The position numbers and the translations under genes were made by a program. A stretch of 12,978 nt of DNA from Microcaldota archaeon (GTDB taxonomy: Archaea > Micrarchaeota > Micrarchaeia > Micrarchaeales > CABMGC01): positions 1 through 12,978 of the forward strand of contig JAJZEU010000019.1 of NCBI GenBank assembly GCA_021805625.1. Direction: 5' to 3'. Below are positions 1 to 6,488 of the stretch, one piece after another. Each line of letters starts with the position of its first letter. Positions within the stretch are counted from its first letter, which is position 1. Below the pieces are notes generated by a model. It had not been told where the DNA came from. It made no database searches and saw only the letters and a list, made by a program, of their open reading frames with translations.

Positions 1-81
1 CACGACCCTGTCTAAGTATTTCTTATACCTAATTCTGGATCGGTCGAAAAGACCATAGCCTAACGCAACTACATATCTCAT
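1..81 (-). CDS. Partial gene, possible YdcF/DUF218-like protein (N-terminus only)
   Basis: An open frame starts with ATG at 81 and runs off the left edge; 27 residues are visible, beginning MRYVVALGYGLFDRSR. Its ATG overlaps the TGA stop of the upstream cyclic phosphodiesterase-like gene (ATGA junction), the usual sign of translational coupling. A short beta strand ending in LGYGL followed by a basic stretch resembles the first strand of DUF218 (YdcF/SanA-like) proteins. That assignment is a guess from a short fragment and the gene should otherwise be treated as unknown. Confidence 0.5.
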   Translation of the reverse strand, partial: MRYVVALGYGLFDRSRIRYKKYLDRVV

Positions 82-605
82 TTACTAACCTTATTTTTCT
101 TAATAAACTCGAACTTCTTTAATTCCAATGCTGGATGCTGGGCAGTCAGCATGAAGCGTATGTCTGTGACTTCAAAATGTAAATCAGAGCCGTATTTCAT
201 CTTTAGGTTATCCACAATACCTTCCCTTACTTCTGGTTCAAGTTTAGCGTATAATAAGCTTAAGTGTGGTTTAAATTCAGGATCATTTAAACGACCAAAC
301 AATATTTTGGCTTTTTGATTCAAATTTGCTAGTCCTCTACTCCTCTCACACTCTAAAAAGATGCATTTAAAATATTCATCAGAATGTTGTAAACCTCTCA
401 AGCTAACCTCAAAACTTAAGGTGCTCCTAAATTCTTCCATTTTCTTAATAAGTACAGCTTCTTCTCCTATCAATCCGCCAATTATGGTGACATGGGGTTC
501 AAAATCTACCGTATTATGTTCCTTACTTAGCCTGAGAATTTCATTCTTTAAATTAAGATATGTTTCGCCACTTGGCATAACCCACAGAGCGTAAGTTTTC
601 TCCAT
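78..605 (-). CDS. 2H-superfamily cyclic phosphodiesterase-like protein
   Basis: The 175-residue product carries the two signature H-x-T/S motifs of 2H phosphoesterases, HVT at about residues 38-40 and HLS at 114-116, inside the contexts PHVTIIGG and PHLSLLYA. The second context and the N-terminal YALWVMP closely resemble plant-type cyclic phosphodiesterases (CPDase family), which open nucleoside or ADP-ribose 1'',2''-cyclic phosphates. The substrate in this archaeon is not shown. I chose ATG 605 because a purine-rich GGGAGAGG lies just upstream and because family members begin a few residues before the YxxW strand; an in-frame ATG at 623 would add six residues. The gene is cytosolic with no signal peptide. 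It overlaps the next gene by ATGA. A 56-bp repeat containing a TATA-like ATATTTAAG lies 46-101 bp upstream and may carry its promoter. Confidence 0.8.
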   Translation of the reverse strand: MEKTYALWVMPSGETYLNLKNEILRLSKEHNTVDFEPHVTIIGGLIGEEAVLIKKMEEFRSTLSFEVSLRGLQHSDEYFKCIFLECERSRGLANLNQKAKILFGRLNDPEFKPHLSLLYAKLEPEVREGIVDNLKMKYGSDLHFEVTDIRFMLTAQHPALELKKFEFIKKNKVSK

Positions 606-645
606 ACCTCTCCCTTTATTCATATTCCAATTCTAACCTTACGTC

Positions 646-659
646 GGATGGGGTTGCTG
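646..659. repeat. 14-bp copy of the tRNA-Trp 3' end (possible att remnant)
   Basis: GGATGGGGTTGCTG occurs here and, in the same orientation, at 4243-4256, where it covers the tRNA-Trp discriminator base, the 3' acceptor strand, three T-stem bases and three flanking bases. Tyrosine integrases that target tRNA 3' ends leave such direct repeats at the far end of the insert. The match is short, no integrase is present between the copies, and a 14-mer repeat could arise by chance in a window this size, so the att interpretation is tentative. Confidence 0.3.
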
Positions 660-706
660 ATATATGGTCTTTACATGCGAATTGGGGTTTGTGCGCTTAA
701 ATATAC
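651..706. repeat. Direct repeat copy A (56 bp) downstream of the DUF4143 ATPase
   Basis: This 56-bp stretch aligns without gaps to 2139-2194 in the same orientation, with 48 of 56 positions identical by eye. The shared blocks are GATATATGGTCTTTAC, AATTGGGGTTTGT and TAAATATAC. On the minus strand it contains a TATA-like ATATTTAAG and lies upstream of the phosphodiesterase gene. The two copies bracket the ATPase gene. Confidence 0.8.
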
Positions 707-715
707 CTTTTAGTG

Positions 716-2008
716 TCAATCAGTAACTCCCATCCCGATCTCGAGTAACCAGCGCCACGCGGGTATGAACTTGATTGTTTTTCCCTCGAATTTCTTCACA
801 CCATCGTAATCATAGGTTAGAACGAGCAGCTTTCCGCACTTGAGTTCTTTCGATGCGCTTATCAGCGACTTCATTTCCCGTGATTTTGTATCGTAGTCGT
901 CGACCCTGTATGAGACTTGTATGAGCTGGGTGACGGCATCGTTCTCCCTCACCACAAAATCCACCTCGTTATGCGCGTAGTCTTGCCAGTAGAACACGCT
1001 CGAGTTTACGTTCCAGTAATACTTCCGCCTCAAAAGCTCCACAGCTACCATATTCTCCAGCAGTCTTCCCTTCTCTTCCTCCGCTCTGAAGCCCATTGCG
1101 TTTACTATACCCGTGTCTATGCAGTATACCTTCTTGTTAGTCCATACCTGTTGTTTCAGCTTTGGTGAGTACTTGTCTATCTTGAACAGCAAATACGCGT
1201 TTTCGAGGAAACCAACATAATCTCGGATGGTGTGTATGCTTTTTATGTTGAATATGTTCTTCAGCTTGTTGTAGCTTACCTCCTTTGATATGTTAGATAC
1301 CAAATATCGGGATAGCTCCCTAAATGTTCCCCTGTATCTTATGTTAAACCGCCTCTCAATGTCCTTTGTTATTATGTCGTTGTATATCTGAGCTAGAAAC
1401 CTGCTTCCGAAAGCCAGTGCCTCAGGAAACCCGCCACCGCGTAAGTACTCATCAAACAGCTTTTTCATTCTAGCTACATCTTTGGTAAGATGTGTGTTGA
1501 ATTTGAATCCTGAATAGTCAAGAAACTCCCTAAAAGAGAACGGAAACGTGGTGAAACTTACGTACCTGCCTGTAAGTCTGCTGGCGAGCTCCTCAGACAT
1601 CAGGTTGGAGTTACTGCCCGTAACTATTACTTTCTTGGTTTCACGTAGACGCGAAACGTACAACTCCCAGCCCTTTATGTTCTGGATCTCGTCTAGTATT
1701 ACGTACTCGACATCGCCTTTTAGGTCGTATATTGCCTCTGTCACCTTAACGAGATCCTCCGCCTTCATTCCCTCAAGCGAAGGGTCGTCGAAGTTAAGCC
1801 TCGCATATGTCTTGTCCTTTACCAACAATATTGCAGCCGTAGACTTTCCGCTCCTCCTAGGTCCACTTATGACAACAGCGTTAGCCTTTTTCGTGTATTT
1901 CTGTATTTCTGCATCGCACTCTCTGCTTATTATCCTCTCGGCTTTGAACTTCGAGGCAGTCTCGGCTTCCTGATCACTGATAGCTCTCTTTATTGTTTCA
2001 GTTTCCAC
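716..2008 (-). CDS. AAA+ ATPase with C-terminal DUF4143 domain
   Basis: This is a 430-residue protein of the large AAA+/DUF4143 family, predicted P-loop NTPases often found next to mobile DNA in archaea and bacteria; their cellular role is poorly defined. Visible motifs are Walker A GPRRSGKST (49-57), Walker B YVILDEIQN (102-110), a sensor-1-like VTGSNS (129-134), and the family hallmark segment GRYVSFTTFPFSFREFL (147-163). The C-terminal half has a restriction-endonuclease-like pattern: E319 in LLENMVAVELL, then EVDFVV (348-353), then QLIQVSY, where a glutamine stands in place of the catalytic E of E-x-K, so nuclease activity is doubtful. Translation starts at GTG 2008. A TATA box at 2031-2039, centred about 27 bp upstream, predicts a leaderless transcript. 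The gene sits alone between two copies of a 56-bp direct repeat. Confidence 0.88.
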   Translation of the reverse strand: METETIKRAISDQEAETASKFKAERIISRECDAEIQKYTKKANAVVISGPRRSGKSTAAILLVKDKTYARLNFDDPSLEGMKAEDLVKVTEAIYDLKGDVEYVILDEIQNIKGWELYVSRLRETKKVIVTGSNSNLMSEELASRLTGRYVSFTTFPFSFREFLDYSGFKFNTHLTKDVARMKKLFDEYLRGGGFPEALAFGSRFLAQIYNDIITKDIERRFNIRYRGTFRELSRYLVSNISKEVSYNKLKNIFNIKSIHTIRDYVGFLENAYLLFKIDKYSPKLKQQVWTNKKVYCIDTGIVNAMGFRAEEEKGRLLENMVAVELLRRKYYWNVNSSVFYWQDYAHNEVDFVVRENDAVTQLIQVSYRVDDYDTKSREMKSLISASKELKCGKLLVLTYDYDGVKKFEGKTIKFIPAWRWLLEIGMGVTD

Positions 2009-2030
2009 GTATCTATATGCAAGATCAAGC

Positions 2031-2039
2031 TATATAAAA
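2031..2039 (-). promoter_or_regulatory. TATA box of the DUF4143 ATPase gene
   Basis: On the minus strand the sequence reads TTTATATA, a close match to the archaeal box A consensus. Its centre lies about 27 bp before the GTG start at 2008, the spacing expected when transcription begins at or next to the start codon. Confidence 0.6.
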
Positions 2040-2053
2040 CTTGCGTTTCTAAC

Positions 2054-2076
2054 GCATATTTTCATATAAAATATGC
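2054..2076. promoter_or_regulatory. 23-bp palindrome upstream of the ATPase promoter
   Basis: Two 9-base arms, GCATATTTT and AAAATATGC, are perfect inverted repeats around a 5-base centre. The element lies about 15 bp upstream of the TATA box of the ATPase gene, a position typical of archaeal regulator-binding sites. It could also be a fortuitous AT-rich palindrome. No regulator gene is adjacent. Confidence 0.45.
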
Positions 2077-2138
2077 TTTACTAAAACATATTATAGCCTG
2101 ATCTAATAGGTACCAACTGTACACAAATGTAGCCGTCT

Positions 2139-2194
2139 GGGTTGCGGATATATGGTCTTTACGTCGCAATTGGGGTTTGTATGCCTAAATATAC
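2139..2194. repeat. Direct repeat copy B (56 bp) upstream of the DUF4143 ATPase
   Basis: This is the partner of the repeat at 651-706, ungapped and 48/56 identical, in the same orientation. It lies between the stop of the SDR gene and the promoter of the ATPase. A CGTC block just outside the core is shared if a 4-base gap is allowed, so the ancestral unit was probably slightly longer. Confidence 0.8.
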
Positions 2195-2239
2195 ATCAGG
2201 ATATACCTGTGGTTATTGCTATAAGGGTTTCCACGATAT

Positions 2240-2880
2240 TTATTTACCCTCTATTGTTCTAACAATTACTTCCTCTATAACTGTTTTAGAGCTTGTGCTT
2301 AATACCGCTCCTACAACTTTACCTATATCCGTAGGCTCAATGAATTTTTCCCTAGGCGTTTTTGTTCCTTTCCACTCATCAGTAAAAACAACGCCAGGAT
2401 ATATGATTGTAACTCCAATGTTATATTTTCTTAATTCTGCTCTTAGGCTCCTAGCCCATCCTCTCAATGCCCATTTAGACATGGAATAAAGAGTACCGGC
2501 TTCTCTGCCTTCTGCAGGATACGAATCCAATGCCCAAACTGAAGAGATTATTATAACTCTTTGGTTGTGACCTTTTTCTAGAAGCGGTAAAAGCTTCTGA
2601 GTCATATAGAAAGCTCCCTTTGTATTTGTTGACATAATCTCATCATATCTATCAATTGATGAGCTTTTTGTATCTGCAGGGGCGAATATCCCTGCATTAT
2701 TTACTAAGACATCTGGTATTAGCTTTTTTGCTATGCAGAACTTGTAAAGTGAGTCTATATTTTTGGGATTGGATATATCACATGCGAAAACATCTACATT
2801 TACCCCATATTTAGTTGAGACCTCCTCGGCAGTTCTCTTAAGTCTGCCAAGATCCTTTGCAATTAATAGAAGATTGTAAT
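2240..2880 (-). pseudogene. Short-chain dehydrogenase/reductase, 3' fragment (cut by IS630 element)
   Basis: This fragment encodes about 213 residues of an NAD(P)-dependent short-chain dehydrogenase/reductase. Rejoined to the 5' fragment at 4022-4103, it gives a 240-residue protein, the normal size for classical SDRs. In rejoined numbering it carries the CDIS acidic strand (61-64), NNAG (88-91), the catalytic serine region IISS (138-141), and the YSMSK active site with Y159 and K163, followed by YPGVVFTDE. The substrate is unknown; the closest functional class is 3-oxoacyl reductase or general alcohol dehydrogenase-like. All catalytic residues are intact, so the only visible lesion is the transposon. 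Translation from the internal ATG at 2635 would lack the whole nucleotide-binding half and should be inactive. Confidence 0.85.
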
Positions 2881-2882
2881 TA
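2881..2882. repeat. TA target-site duplication, left side of IS630 element
   Basis: IS630/Tc1-type elements insert at TA and duplicate it. This TA and the one at 4022-4023 flank the inverted repeats. Collapsing both into one TA restores the SDR reading frame across AAACT-TA-ATTAC. Confidence 0.8.
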
Positions 2883-4021
2883 TAGCCAACCGCGAAAGTA
2901 ATTAGGCCTGAAAACTTAACAACGTTTCTATCGGAACCAACGAACAGACACTTCTCACCACCTTTGGGTCCAACCTCTTAACGAACCAATTCAGTGTCAT
3001 TGAAAGTTGATGGAGTCCGTTGAACGAATGGTTGTTCAGTACCTTATACCTGCTGTATCGCCACATATTTTCCTGCGGATTCATGTCAGGCGAATATGGA
3101 GGTAGAGGTTTCAGTTTTATTCTCTTGTTCTTTCTCAGGAAGTCCTTCACAATTTCAGCCTTATGGACTTGTGAATTGTCGAGGTACAGCCATATCTTCT
3201 CGGCGTCTTTGTACGCCTCGTTTATCTTGTTGAGGAACTTTACAAATGTGGTCGCCTTCGCAATCTTGCTCGTCATAAGTATCTCCTTACCATCAATGGG
3301 ATTCACTGCGCCAAAACAATTTGTTCTCCTCTTTTTAGACTGCGCCGCCCTGACAACAAGGTTCTCGTTGAAAGTCCATCCGTATCCTTTATGAGGGGCC
3401 GTATTCGCAGACATTTCATCTTCAAACAGCAGTATCGTTGCCTCTGTCTTCTTTTTCAGGTCGCGGAGAAATTGGAGAGCAAATTCTCTCTGTTTCCTGA
3501 AATCCGCCTCCTTGTACTCAATCTGCGCCTTGACGTAATGTGCGCCCATACTCAGAAGGGTACGTTCGATTGCGTCTTCGGAAACATCTTTGCCATCCTT
3601 CAAGTAGTATCTGTGAAGTTCCGTGCAATCCCAGAAAGAGGCGTTTATCCCGTGCTCTTTTGGATCGTTCTCGTCTACCAACTTCTTCAGTTCTTTCTTC
3701 TCCTCCTCAGTAAAGGCAGGGGGTCTGCCACTCCTGGGTTTGTCAGAAACAATCCTTTCTTCTCTCCACTTGTCTATCCAGTTGTAGAGGCTTTGCTCAT
3801 CTACGCAGAACATTTTGGCGACTTCTTCTACAGAGTGACCGATACTTATTATGTAGAGTGCCCTCAATCTTTCCCTGTTCCTTGATTCAACACTCTCGGG
3901 TTCCTCCAGCAGTTTTCTCAACTGTTCGGAGTCGTTCTTTAGGTCCATTTCTGGTCGCGGGAATTCAATCGAAGGAAAAGGTTATGTTTCTTTTTGTCCA
4001 AAAGACTTTAGCGGAAGTCTA
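2883..4021 (-). mobile_element. Complete IS630-family insertion sequence (1139 bp)
   Basis: The element contains one transposase gene and is bounded by imperfect terminal inverted repeats of about 26 bp (2883-2908 and 3996-4021), matching at 18 of 26 positions with shared blocks TAG, CCGC, AAAGT and GG. A TA dinucleotide flanks each end. Its boundaries are fixed independently by the interrupted SDR gene: removing 2883-4021 plus one TA restores a continuous 241-codon frame. The transposase stop codon lies inside the left inverted repeat. The intact gene and clean boundaries suggest recent insertion. Confidence 0.93.
2902..3948 (-). CDS. IS630-family transposase
   Basis: This 348-residue DDE transposase is full length for the family. 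An N-terminal helix-turn-helix region (about 25-65, with EEVAKMFCVDEQSLYNWI) is followed by a basic KPRSGRPP linker and a second helical DNA-binding segment. The catalytic triad is visible as D177 in LLFEDEMS, D257 in IWLYLDNSQVHKA and E293 in PPYSPDMNPQENMW; the last motif is diagnostic for IS630/Tc1-mariner enzymes. Translation starts at ATG 3948 and ends within the left inverted repeat. No obvious TATA box is seen in the 73 bp upstream inside the element, so expression may depend on the SDR promoter, which reads in the same direction. The sequence CGCGACC sits 4 nt before the ATG, as it does for the unrelated IS66 transposase in this window. Confidence 0.96.
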   Translation of the reverse strand: MDLKNDSEQLRKLLEEPESVESRNRERLRALYIISIGHSVEEVAKMFCVDEQSLYNWIDKWREERIVSDKPRSGRPPAFTEEEKKELKKLVDENDPKEHGINASFWDCTELHRYYLKDGKDVSEDAIERTLLSMGAHYVKAQIEYKEADFRKQREFALQFLRDLKKKTEATILLFEDEMSANTAPHKGYGWTFNENLVVRAAQSKKRRTNCFGAVNPIDGKEILMTSKIAKATTFVKFLNKINEAYKDAEKIWLYLDNSQVHKAEIVKDFLRKNKRIKLKPLPPYSPDMNPQENMWRYSRYKVLNNHSFNGLHQLSMTLNWFVKRLDPKVVRSVCSLVPIETLLSFQA

Positions 4022-4103
4022 TAAGTTTAGCAAGTTCTTCGGCTATCCCTCTTCCGATGCCCCTACTTCCTCCAGAAATTATTGCAGTTTTTTTACTTTT
4101 CAC
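4022..4103 (-). pseudogene. Short-chain dehydrogenase/reductase, 5' fragment
   Basis: This is the N-terminal part of the SDR gene cut by the IS630 element. Starting at GTG 4103 it reads KSKKTAIISGGSRGIGRGIA, the Rossmann-fold first strand and glycine-rich GGSRGIG loop that binds NAD(P), then EELAKL up to the insertion. After removal of the element the next residues are NYNLLLIAKDLGRL, a textbook second SDR strand. GTG 4103 is the only start that includes the first strand; the nearby ATG at 4120 is out of frame and stops at once. AT-rich TATA-like stretches lie upstream (about 4109-4117 and 4131-4140). Confidence 0.82.
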
Positions 4104-4206
4104 GGTATCTTATAAAACATAGTTAGCAAGAAATAAAAAGATAAGCAAAAAGAATGCATTTCTTACAGGTACCCAACTCTCACCTTAAGTTCATATCTCA
4201 TACATA

Positions 4207-4230
4207 GACGACAGGTCCAACTCTGTCGTC
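4207..4230. terminator. Hairpin downstream of tRNA-Trp
   Basis: Perfect 8-base arms GACGACAG and CTGTCGTC flank an 8-base loop, starting 16 bases beyond the tRNA discriminator base in the direction of transcription. It has no following U-tract on the minus strand, so a processing or insulating role, or an integrase arm site, is as likely as termination. Confidence 0.35.
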
Positions 4231-4245
4231 GTAAATCTGGCTGGA

Positions 4246-4393
4246 TGGGGTTGCTGGGATTTGAACCCAGACCAACAGGTTGCTTCACAAATCACAATTC
4301 CAGATCTTAATCATCGCCATTCGGCTCAATTTATATGGAGGCCCTGCGGCCTGTTCTGGAGCCTGCTGCGCTGCCAGGTTACGCTACAACCCC
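4246..4393 (-). tRNA. tRNA-Trp (CCA) with a 75-nt intron
   Basis: The transcript folds as a tRNA: 7-bp acceptor GGGGTTG/CAACCCC, D arm with GCGT/GCGC, anticodon stem GCAGG/CCTGT, loop CTCCAGA with anticodon CCA at 34-36, a 4-nt variable loop, T stem CTGGG/CCCAG with loop TTCAAAT, and discriminator A. The mature length is 73 nt and the 3' CCA is not encoded. The intron (4281-4355) follows position 37, the canonical archaeal site. The junctions form a bulge-helix-bulge: a 5' bulge of A36, G37 and the first intron base, a 3' bulge ending at A38, and a central 4-base helix with one C-A mismatch between them. A TATA box lies about 32 bp upstream. Confidence 0.93.
4281..4355 (-). ncRNA. tRNA-Trp intron with box C/D-like guide features
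   Basis: Read on the minus strand, the intron has a small 5-bp hairpin (AGGCC-GCAG-GGCCT), a box C-like GCGATGA at 4317-4311 (one base off RTGATGA), and the guide-like TCTGGA at 4304-4299, complementary to tRNA bases 33-38. It is followed by a degenerate D'-like GTGA whose fifth upstream base pairs with C34, as the N+5 methylation rule requires. In several Euryarchaeota the tRNA-Trp intron guides 2'-O-methylation of C34 and U39. Here a convincing second guide and a perfect D box are not seen, so the role is inferred. Confidence 0.45.
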
Positions 4394-4418
4394 TTGACGT
4401 ATATAGAATCTACAGCTG

Positions 4419-4430
4419 CTATTTATAAGT
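4419..4430 (-). promoter_or_regulatory. TATA box of tRNA-Trp
   Basis: On the minus strand ACTTATAAATAG matches archaeal box A. Its centre is about 32 bp before the tRNA 5' end, which implies a leader of a few bases. Confidence 0.6.
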
Positions 4431-4471
4431 GTTTCACATTACCAGGAAACACACATACAAAGTCTGTTCAT

Positions 4472-6460
4472 TCAGATGCGCAATGACGGCACTATGATGG
4501 TCTGGTCTTTTGCAATTATCCTGAAGATCTGTGGCTTATTTTTTGTGGAATAAATATTCAGTGTATGCATTCTATCGTGCAGTATTCCAGAAAACCTAAT
4601 TTCGCCGTTTTCGTTCGTCTTGCCTGTTGCCACATTTTCCCCCACATATATCAGTTTTGCTCCGATACCACGCATTGCATTGCCAGAATCATCAATCAGT
4701 TTCAACATCATTGAATCCTTAATATTTTCCTTCGCATTATTCTCCTCTTTATAATCTACTACATTCCCTTCTGCATATTCCAGTGTCGTGATGAAAACTG
4801 GACCATGCTGCATTGCTGGCACTCCCTTTCTGCTTACATGGCTGAATGCGCATATCCTCTGTTCCAGGGTTTTGAGCTTGTCTATTACATTCTCAAGTTC
4901 CATTTCCCTGAAACCCAGGTCCATTGCTGCATACTTTGTTACATCAGAACTCTGTCTGAAATATAACTTATTTTGACATAGACGTCTTATGCTCTGATTT
5001 ATGTCAGTTATGCTGTGTGCTACAAGCATAAGCCCTATTCCCCTTTTCCTGAAGTCCTGTATCCTCTGCCTGAGATCTGCAGTGGTTGCTGAGAATTCGT
5101 CGGCATTGAAAACAAGTTGCGATTCTTCCAGACACACAAGCATCCTTAATTTTTCATCCCCCATCACGTCAAAAGAATCTGCAAAACTGTATATTTGGTT
5201 CAGTATAAGTGCATAAAAGAATGCTTTCATATTGTTGCTCACTTTAGACAGATCGAACACCACCCCATCATCAAGTAGTTCCTCGAAATCCATACCATCT
5301 TTTGCCGAGAATTCTTCGCGGAATAGCATCAGTCGAAGATTTTCAAGTGCCGCCCTTACATTTTCTCCATGTTTCGTATACTTTACACCGACATTGGTTC
5401 TTTTTCCATGCTGTTCTATTACTGCCTCTTCAATTGCTTCGTATACCCCAACTGGATCCGGAGCCTTTGTACTGGCATATACATTGTGAAACGCAGCTAA
5501 TAGACACTTTTCAAGAGAATTTCTGTATGGCCCTGCATTGGAGGCGAAGGCTATCAGCATAGAAAGATTCTCATAAAACTTTTCGATTCCTATTTTTGCA
5601 TCGCATTTGAAGAAATTAATTTTCACATCAGAATCGTACAGCTTCACCAGCCTTAATTTGTTCGCCAAGGCAAAATTTCCCCATTCCTCGCTAGGAGATA
5701 TAACAGCTATCTGCGGACGGAGTTCGGCATCGCATATCTGCTTCACAATGGACATCGCCACCATGGTTTTTCCTGTTCCTGGCAAGCCGGTGATTATGGT
5801 ACCGAGATTGAACGTGTCGGGATATACGGATATTCGTTCTCCGCTATCTTCGAGCGAATCGCGCATAAACGTACCGACGCATATGCTGCCTTGCTCAGGC
5901 TCAAACTTTGTCTTTATATTTATGCCTCCGACAATGGCCTCTGGAAAAACCAAGAATTGCGCGGCCTTGTCTATGCTGAATGGCAGTGCATCAATTCCCC
6001 ACATCTTATCATAGAATTTTGCAATGGTACCTGTGTCCATTCTACTGTTCTCGAGTATCATTAGTTTCTGGCTTATATATCTCAGAAGCTTTTGATTATT
6101 TTCAGCAAGCACCAGCACATTATAAGATATGCCGTTTGACAGAAGCACCTCATTCAGCATTGAGAGCATGGATTCCATAACCATCCTTTCGCCGGAATTG
6201 TAGTAGAGTTGCGCCTGTGTAGAATTCGTGGAACCAGAAAAGATTGAAATGCCCTGCTTTCCGCGCAGATTTCCGCTTTTCGTAAGCCTGAGTTCGCCCT
6301 TGCTAAGTTCCTCTTCTATTCTTTCCTTGACGACCCTTGCATGTTTCATGTTAGATGGCACAAAAGCCACAGCCATATGGGCATTTTCACCCCGCATTAC
6401 CTCATAAATATCTGAAATGGGCCTCTGCACCTGCGTACCGGCGCCCTTATACACAGCCAT
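4472..6460 (-). CDS. HerA/VirB4-like ATPase, large 3' fragment of a type IV secretion gene
   Basis: This 662-residue product is the ATPase part of a gene that was 746 codons long before an IS66-family element cut it. It has Walker A GLPGTGKT (225-232), a strand plus acidic Walker B LVCLEESQ (441-448) with two glutamates, and a sensor region RKRGIGLMLVAHS (471-483), a set typical of HerA/VirB4/TraC-type hexameric pumps. The first 200 residues resemble the mixed alpha-beta N-terminal domain of VirB4-like proteins. The last 80 residues (about 583-662), with VATGKTNENGEIRFSGI, look like a carboxypeptidase-regulatory or CNA-B-type beta sandwich, an unusual appendage. It has no membrane segment. 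It is the last gene of the transfer operon. The present ATG (6460) was an internal codon and lies 28 nt after the transposase stop, so it may be translated by read-through transcription from the element. Confidence 0.85.
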   Translation of the reverse strand: MAVYKGAGTQVQRPISDIYEVMRGENAHMAVAFVPSNMKHARVVKERIEEELSKGELRLTKSGNLRGKQGISIFSGSTNSTQAQLYYNSGERMVMESMLSMLNEVLLSNGISYNVLVLAENNQKLLRYISQKLMILENSRMDTGTIAKFYDKMWGIDALPFSIDKAAQFLVFPEAIVGGINIKTKFEPEQGSICVGTFMRDSLEDSGERISVYPDTFNLGTIITGLPGTGKTMVAMSIVKQICDAELRPQIAVISPSEEWGNFALANKLRLVKLYDSDVKINFFKCDAKIGIEKFYENLSMLIAFASNAGPYRNSLEKCLLAAFHNVYASTKAPDPVGVYEAIEEAVIEQHGKRTNVGVKYTKHGENVRAALENLRLMLFREEFSAKDGMDFEELLDDGVVFDLSKVSNNMKAFFYALILNQIYSFADSFDVMGDEKLRMLVCLEESQLVFNADEFSATTADLRQRIQDFRKRGIGLMLVAHSITDINQSIRRLCQNKLYFRQSSDVTKYAAMDLGFREMELENVIDKLKTLEQRICAFSHVSRKGVPAMQHGPVFITTLEYAEGNVVDYKEENNAKENIKDSMMLKLIDDSGNAMRGIGAKLIYVGENVATGKTNENGEIRFSGILHDRMHTLNIYSTKNKPQIFRIIAKDQTIIVPSLRI

Positions 6461-6464
6461 ATAG

Positions 6465-6472
6465 TACGGTTT
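6465..6472. repeat. 8-bp target-site duplication, left of IS66 element
   Basis: TACGGTTT here is repeated exactly at 7956-7963 on the other side of the element. Eight-base duplications are characteristic of the IS66 family. Confidence 0.95.
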
Positions 6473-6488
6473 GTAAGAGTTTATGATT

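Noticed and set aside
361..594. Plus-strand open frames throughout the window, for example antisense to the phosphodiesterase, transposases and membrane protein genes.
   Set aside because: Each lies opposite a well-supported minus-strand gene, has no recognisable domain and no start signals; they are shadow frames.
651..706. The 56-bp repeat ending in a tRNA-like CAGCAACCCC on the minus strand, considered as a tRNA fragment or tRNA pseudogene.
   Set aside because: There is no T-arm, anticodon arm or matching 5' acceptor strand; only the last 14 bases resemble tRNA-Trp, and copy B lacks most of that match.
2240..2635. A stand-alone 131-residue SDR starting at ATG 2635.
   Set aside because: The reading frame continues upstream to the IS630 insertion with clear SDR sequence (NNAG, CDIS), so this is only the C-terminal part of an interrupted gene.
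4280..4486. A 68-codon plus-strand frame across the tRNA-Trp gene.
   Set aside because: It runs antisense through the tRNA and its intron and has no domain or upstream signals.
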